Below, piece after piece: positions 5,418 through 7,376 of a stretch of DNA of 7,376 nucleotides. Where the stretch lies: contig JAQVUQ010000130.1 in the NCBI GenBank assembly GCA_028699365.1, positions 1 through 7,376 of the forward strand, given 5' to 3'. This DNA comes from a bacterium. GTDB taxonomy: Bacteria; UBP13; UBA5359. The notes beneath the pieces were generated by a model, which had not been told where the DNA came from, ran no database searches, and saw only the letters and a list, made by a program, of their open reading frames with translations. Each line of letters begins with the position of its first letter. Position 1 is the stretch's first letter. The position numbers and the translations under genes are program-made.

Positions 5418-6285
5418 TGCCTTATCCGGCCATTTTTTGTAAACCTTGACGGCGGGATAATTTATGCCAACAAGGTTGCCTGTGAGGCGCTGGATTATGA
5501 TGCCGGACAACTGGCCGAAATGATGATACAGGATCTCGTTTCTACGGATGCCATGCCTGTAGTGGAAATCTAACTGGAAATTCTGATGGAGAAGCGAAGA
5601 GCCGCGTTTGAGATTGCTGGCAGGAATAGGTCGGGAGCTGTCATACCTATGGAGATTCATGCCAGCCTGCTCTCATTCAGAGAGAGTGAGGCTGTCCTTG
5701 TCATTGCCCGTGACATCACTACCCGCAGGCAGCAGGAGGAGGAACGAGAGTGCCTGTTGCAGGAGACAGGGCAACGAGCCGAAGTTTTGAATGCCGTTAT
5801 AGAGAGTACTCATGCCCACCTGGTTCTGCTTGACCGCAGCTTCAGAATTGTGATGGCTAACTCCGCCTATGTAGAGGGTTCAGGGTATACACTGCAGGAG
5901 CTTATCGGTCAGGATCATTTCAAACTCTTTCCCAATGCCGAGAACGAGGCCATCTTTCAGCAGGTCCGCGCTACCGGAAGCGCCTACAATGCGTGTGGGA
6001 AGCCTTTCGAGTATGCTGACCAGCCCGATAGGAGTATAACGTACTGGAATTGGCTCCTTAATCCGACAGGTAATCGCCTCTGATAGAGTGGAGATAAGGC
6101 CGGCATCGGGACTACCTCCCGTATCCGCAGATCCCGGGTATCTGGAGCGTGTTTTCGTCAATCTGCTCAGCACCTGCGTGAGCCCTAACAACCATGGCAA
6201 AATAATAATTGTAGAGGCAGCCACCGGTTCATTGCCGGCAGGGAGGAGACCTGTTCTTCAGTCTCCTCCCCGATGCCGTTTCTGA
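5418..6285 (+). pseudogene. Decayed PAS-PAS sensor histidine kinase remnant
   Basis: The frame starting just behind the amidase stop reads FFVNLDGGIIYANKVACEALDYDAG (about 5433-5507), the first half of a PAS domain, but has no start codon or upstream part. An in-frame TAA at 5571-5573 interrupts it. The same frame then continues the PAS fold (AAFEIAGRNRSGAVIPMEIHAS to VLVIARDITTRR, about 5601-5730), a charged helical linker, and a second PAS domain (VIESTHAHLVLLDRSF, GQDHFKLFPNAENEAIF, GKPFEYADQPDRSITYWNW) before TGA at 6081-6083. In a different frame 6088-6285 gives LPPVSADPGYLERVFVNLLSTCV, the N-box of a histidine kinase ATPase, then degenerates. The expected Asn after NLLS is Thr. The HisKA phosphoacceptor domain and the G-boxes are missing. 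A short functional PAS protein from ATG 5586 is conceivable but lacks half of its first domain and any clear Shine-Dalgarno. Confidence 0.82.
6241..6270. terminator. Perfect 10-bp hairpin, possible terminator of the dehydrogenase gene
   Basis: GGGAGGAGAC at 6241-6250 and GTCTCCTCCC at 6261-6270 are exact inverted repeats with a ten-base loop. The element lies 20 nt beyond the stop of the minus-strand dehydrogenase gene. No T-run follows on either strand, as for the hairpin at 1939-1966. It falls inside the degenerate tail of the kinase remnant. Confidence 0.5.
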
Positions 6286-6290
6286 CTTGG

Positions 6291-7376
6291 TTATTCAGTC
6301 ACTATAACCGTGCCGGTCATACCGCTGTGTATTCTGCAGTGGTAAGGGTATGTTCCCGTCTGGGTAAAGGTAAAGCTGTATCTCTGACCGCTGTTTACCG
6401 TAGCGTCAAACATACCGGTCGCACGTCCTTGTTGCCCGGACGTGACGGTATGGACGTAGGGATCTCTGTTTACCCAGGTTACAGTGGTGCCTCTGCGGAT
6501 AGTTATCTGCTGCGGCTGGAATTGCGAATTCCTCATTGTGACCGTTGCCTGTGCTCCAGGCGTTCCGTCACCTGTGGGCGGAACCATTTTGAAGACAGCG
6601 CCGGTACTGCCGGAAGGCCCTGGATTCATACTGGTCAGCAGGTAGAGTTCATTATCCGCTCCCTGTCCGAAAGCCAGCAGATATCGATCCAGTCTGCCGG
6701 TTTGTCTCAGACCCGGGAAATTCACGGGTCTGAAAGTCCACATACCGCTGCCGGATGCGGGCGGCATAGCCACATAGACTCTGCCGTCCGGCCTGCCTGC
6801 CGTAGCGGTCCAGTTCCCAAAGACGTAGAACTGATCCTGTTGTCTTAGTTGCACGTCGCTGCCCCTGTAGACGTAGCCGCCGATTATGGCTATGCCCATA
6901 TTATGTCCGTGCTCTATGATGGGATCTGTCAGCGTTTCTCCGCGAGGACCGCTATTGGGACAGGTGGCAGGAGGGTTGTCAGGATCGTTGGGGTTGAAAC
7001 AGTGGGTTCCTTCTTTAATATTCCAACCGTAGTTACCGCCTCTGGTGACGATATCCACTTCCTCCCAAAGATTCTGGCCGACGTCCCCGACGAAGAGCCG
7101 GCGGGTGCCGCCTGCGTCAAAGGACATGCGGAAAGGATTCCTGAGGCCCCAGGCATATATTTCCGGGCGCTCACCACCGGTGGCCTGGGAAAAGGGATTG
7201 TCCGGAGGAATAGCGTAGGGATCACCGCTATTCACGTTTATACGCAGAATTTTGCCCATCAGTTTGGTGACGTCTTGTGCATTGCCTGTCACAGGCGTAT
7301 GGCCGACGCCGACATCGTTGGCTCCTCCGCCGTCGCCGGTGGAGATGTAGAGGTAGCCGTCGGGACCAAAGGCAAG
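6291..7376 (-). CDS. PQQ-dependent sugar dehydrogenase-like beta-propeller with C-terminal cupredoxin domain (5' end outside window)
   Basis: The frame is open from the window edge, so 361 C-terminal residues are visible (numbering from the edge). The propeller part shows GPDGYLYISTGDGGGAND (4-21), GKILRINV-SGDPYAIPPDNPF (41-62), EIYAWGLRNPFRMSFD (72-87; Arg79 aligns with a PQQ-contacting Arg of soluble glucose dehydrogenase), GDVGQNLWEEVDIV-GGNYGW (97-118), HGHNMGIAIIGGYVYRG (156-172) and LYLLTS. Cys126 and Cys139 could form a disulfide, fitting an exported protein. Residues from about 275 form a plastocyanin/amicyanin-like domain with copper ligands His309 (VHTVTS), Cys347, His350 and Met353 in YHCRIHSGM. 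The first domain would oxidise a sugar or alcohol with PQQ and the copper site could take the electrons; this is inference. A GTG at 7290-7292 is internal, not the start. No PQQ synthesis genes are in view. Confidence 0.87.
   Translation of the reverse strand, partial: LAFGPDGYLYISTGDGGGANDVGVGHTPVTGNAQDVTKLMGKILRINVNSGDPYAIPPDNPFSQATGGERPEIYAWGLRNPFRMSFDAGGTRRLFVGDVGQNLWEEVDIVTRGGNYGWNIKEGTHCFNPNDPDNPPATCPNSGPRGETLTDPIIEHGHNMGIAIIGGYVYRGSDVQLRQQDQFYVFGNWTATAGRPDGRVYVAMPPASGSGMWTFRPVNFPGLRQTGRLDRYLLAFGQGADNELYLLTSMNPGPSGSTGAVFKMVPPTGDGTPGAQATVTMRNSQFQPQQITIRRGTTVTWVNRDPYVHTVTSGQQGRATGMFDATVNSGQRYSFTFTQTGTYPYHCRIHSGMTGTVIVTE

Noticed and set aside
5586-6083. Intact 165-residue PAS protein
   Set aside because: The first PAS half lies upstream behind an in-frame stop and the frame ends inside a normal PAS-to-kinase continuation, so a kinase remnant explains it better.
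6273-6848. Plus-strand open frame (191 codons) opposite the cupredoxin part of the dehydrogenase
   Set aside because: It is antisense to a well-conserved copper domain and has no meaningful protein content.
1-7376. Search for tRNA or rRNA genes, CRISPR arrays, insertion sequences, toxin-antitoxin pairs or phage genes
   Set aside because: No regularly spaced repeats, transposase motifs, cloverleaf-like sequences or phage structural proteins were recognised. The amidase is T7-lysozyme-like in fold but has a membrane anchor and no phage neighbours.

Overview
The window looks like ordinary chromosomal DNA of a free-living bacterium with moderate GC content, well-spaced genes and strong Shine-Dalgarno sites. 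The two proteins at the left edge belong to the H-X9-DG, prepilin-like family. That family is greatly expanded in Armatimonadota, Planctomycetota and Lentisphaerota. Together with a DUF6062 protein, a Clostridia-style DUF1287 protein and a PQQ-type sugar dehydrogenase, this suggests an Armatimonadota-like or similar environmental lineage, probably a metagenome assembly. The taxonomic guess is inference only.

Layout. Positions 2-1521 (+) hold the tail of one H-X9-DG protein, a membrane-anchored DUF1287 (NlpC/P60-like) protein and a second, diverged H-X9-DG paralogue, closely packed as one likely operon. Positions 1531-1911 (+) hold a well-formed sigma70-type promoter and ppnP (nucleoside phosphorylase). 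A perfect 12-bp hairpin at 1939-1966 separates ppnP from a convergent gene. That gene, complement(1977-3149), encodes a 390-residue ferritin-like protein with several diiron-type motifs, and a Fur/PerR-like palindrome lies just upstream of its presumed promoter. Complement(3284-3916) is a cytoplasmic SGNH esterase close to Axe2-type acetylxylosidases. It is divergent from a DUF6062 gene at 4087-4761 (+), whose product carries two CxxC...CxxH modules.

Positions 4871-5413 (+) encode a membrane-anchored T7-lysozyme/PGRP-type amidase with a 33-bp tandem duplication in its first zinc-binding strand. Directly behind its stop lies a decayed sensor histidine kinase (about 5418-6285): two PAS domains, an in-frame stop, no HisKA domain and a fragment of the ATPase N-box. 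Complement(6291 to beyond 7376) is a PQQ-dependent sugar dehydrogenase-like beta-propeller fused to a C-terminal blue-copper domain.

The genes do not form one obvious pathway. Two themes recur. One is the cell envelope and extracellular chemistry: prepilin-like proteins, DUF1287, the amidase and the PQQ/copper oxidoreductase. The other is redox or iron handling: the ferritin-like protein with its possible Fur/PerR site, and the cupredoxin fusion. I do not see a convincing new multi-gene system. The most notable items are the tandem H-X9-DG paralogues with a degenerate second copy, the DUF6062 internal duplication, the amidase strand duplication, the kinase remnant and the dehydrogenase-cupredoxin fusion.
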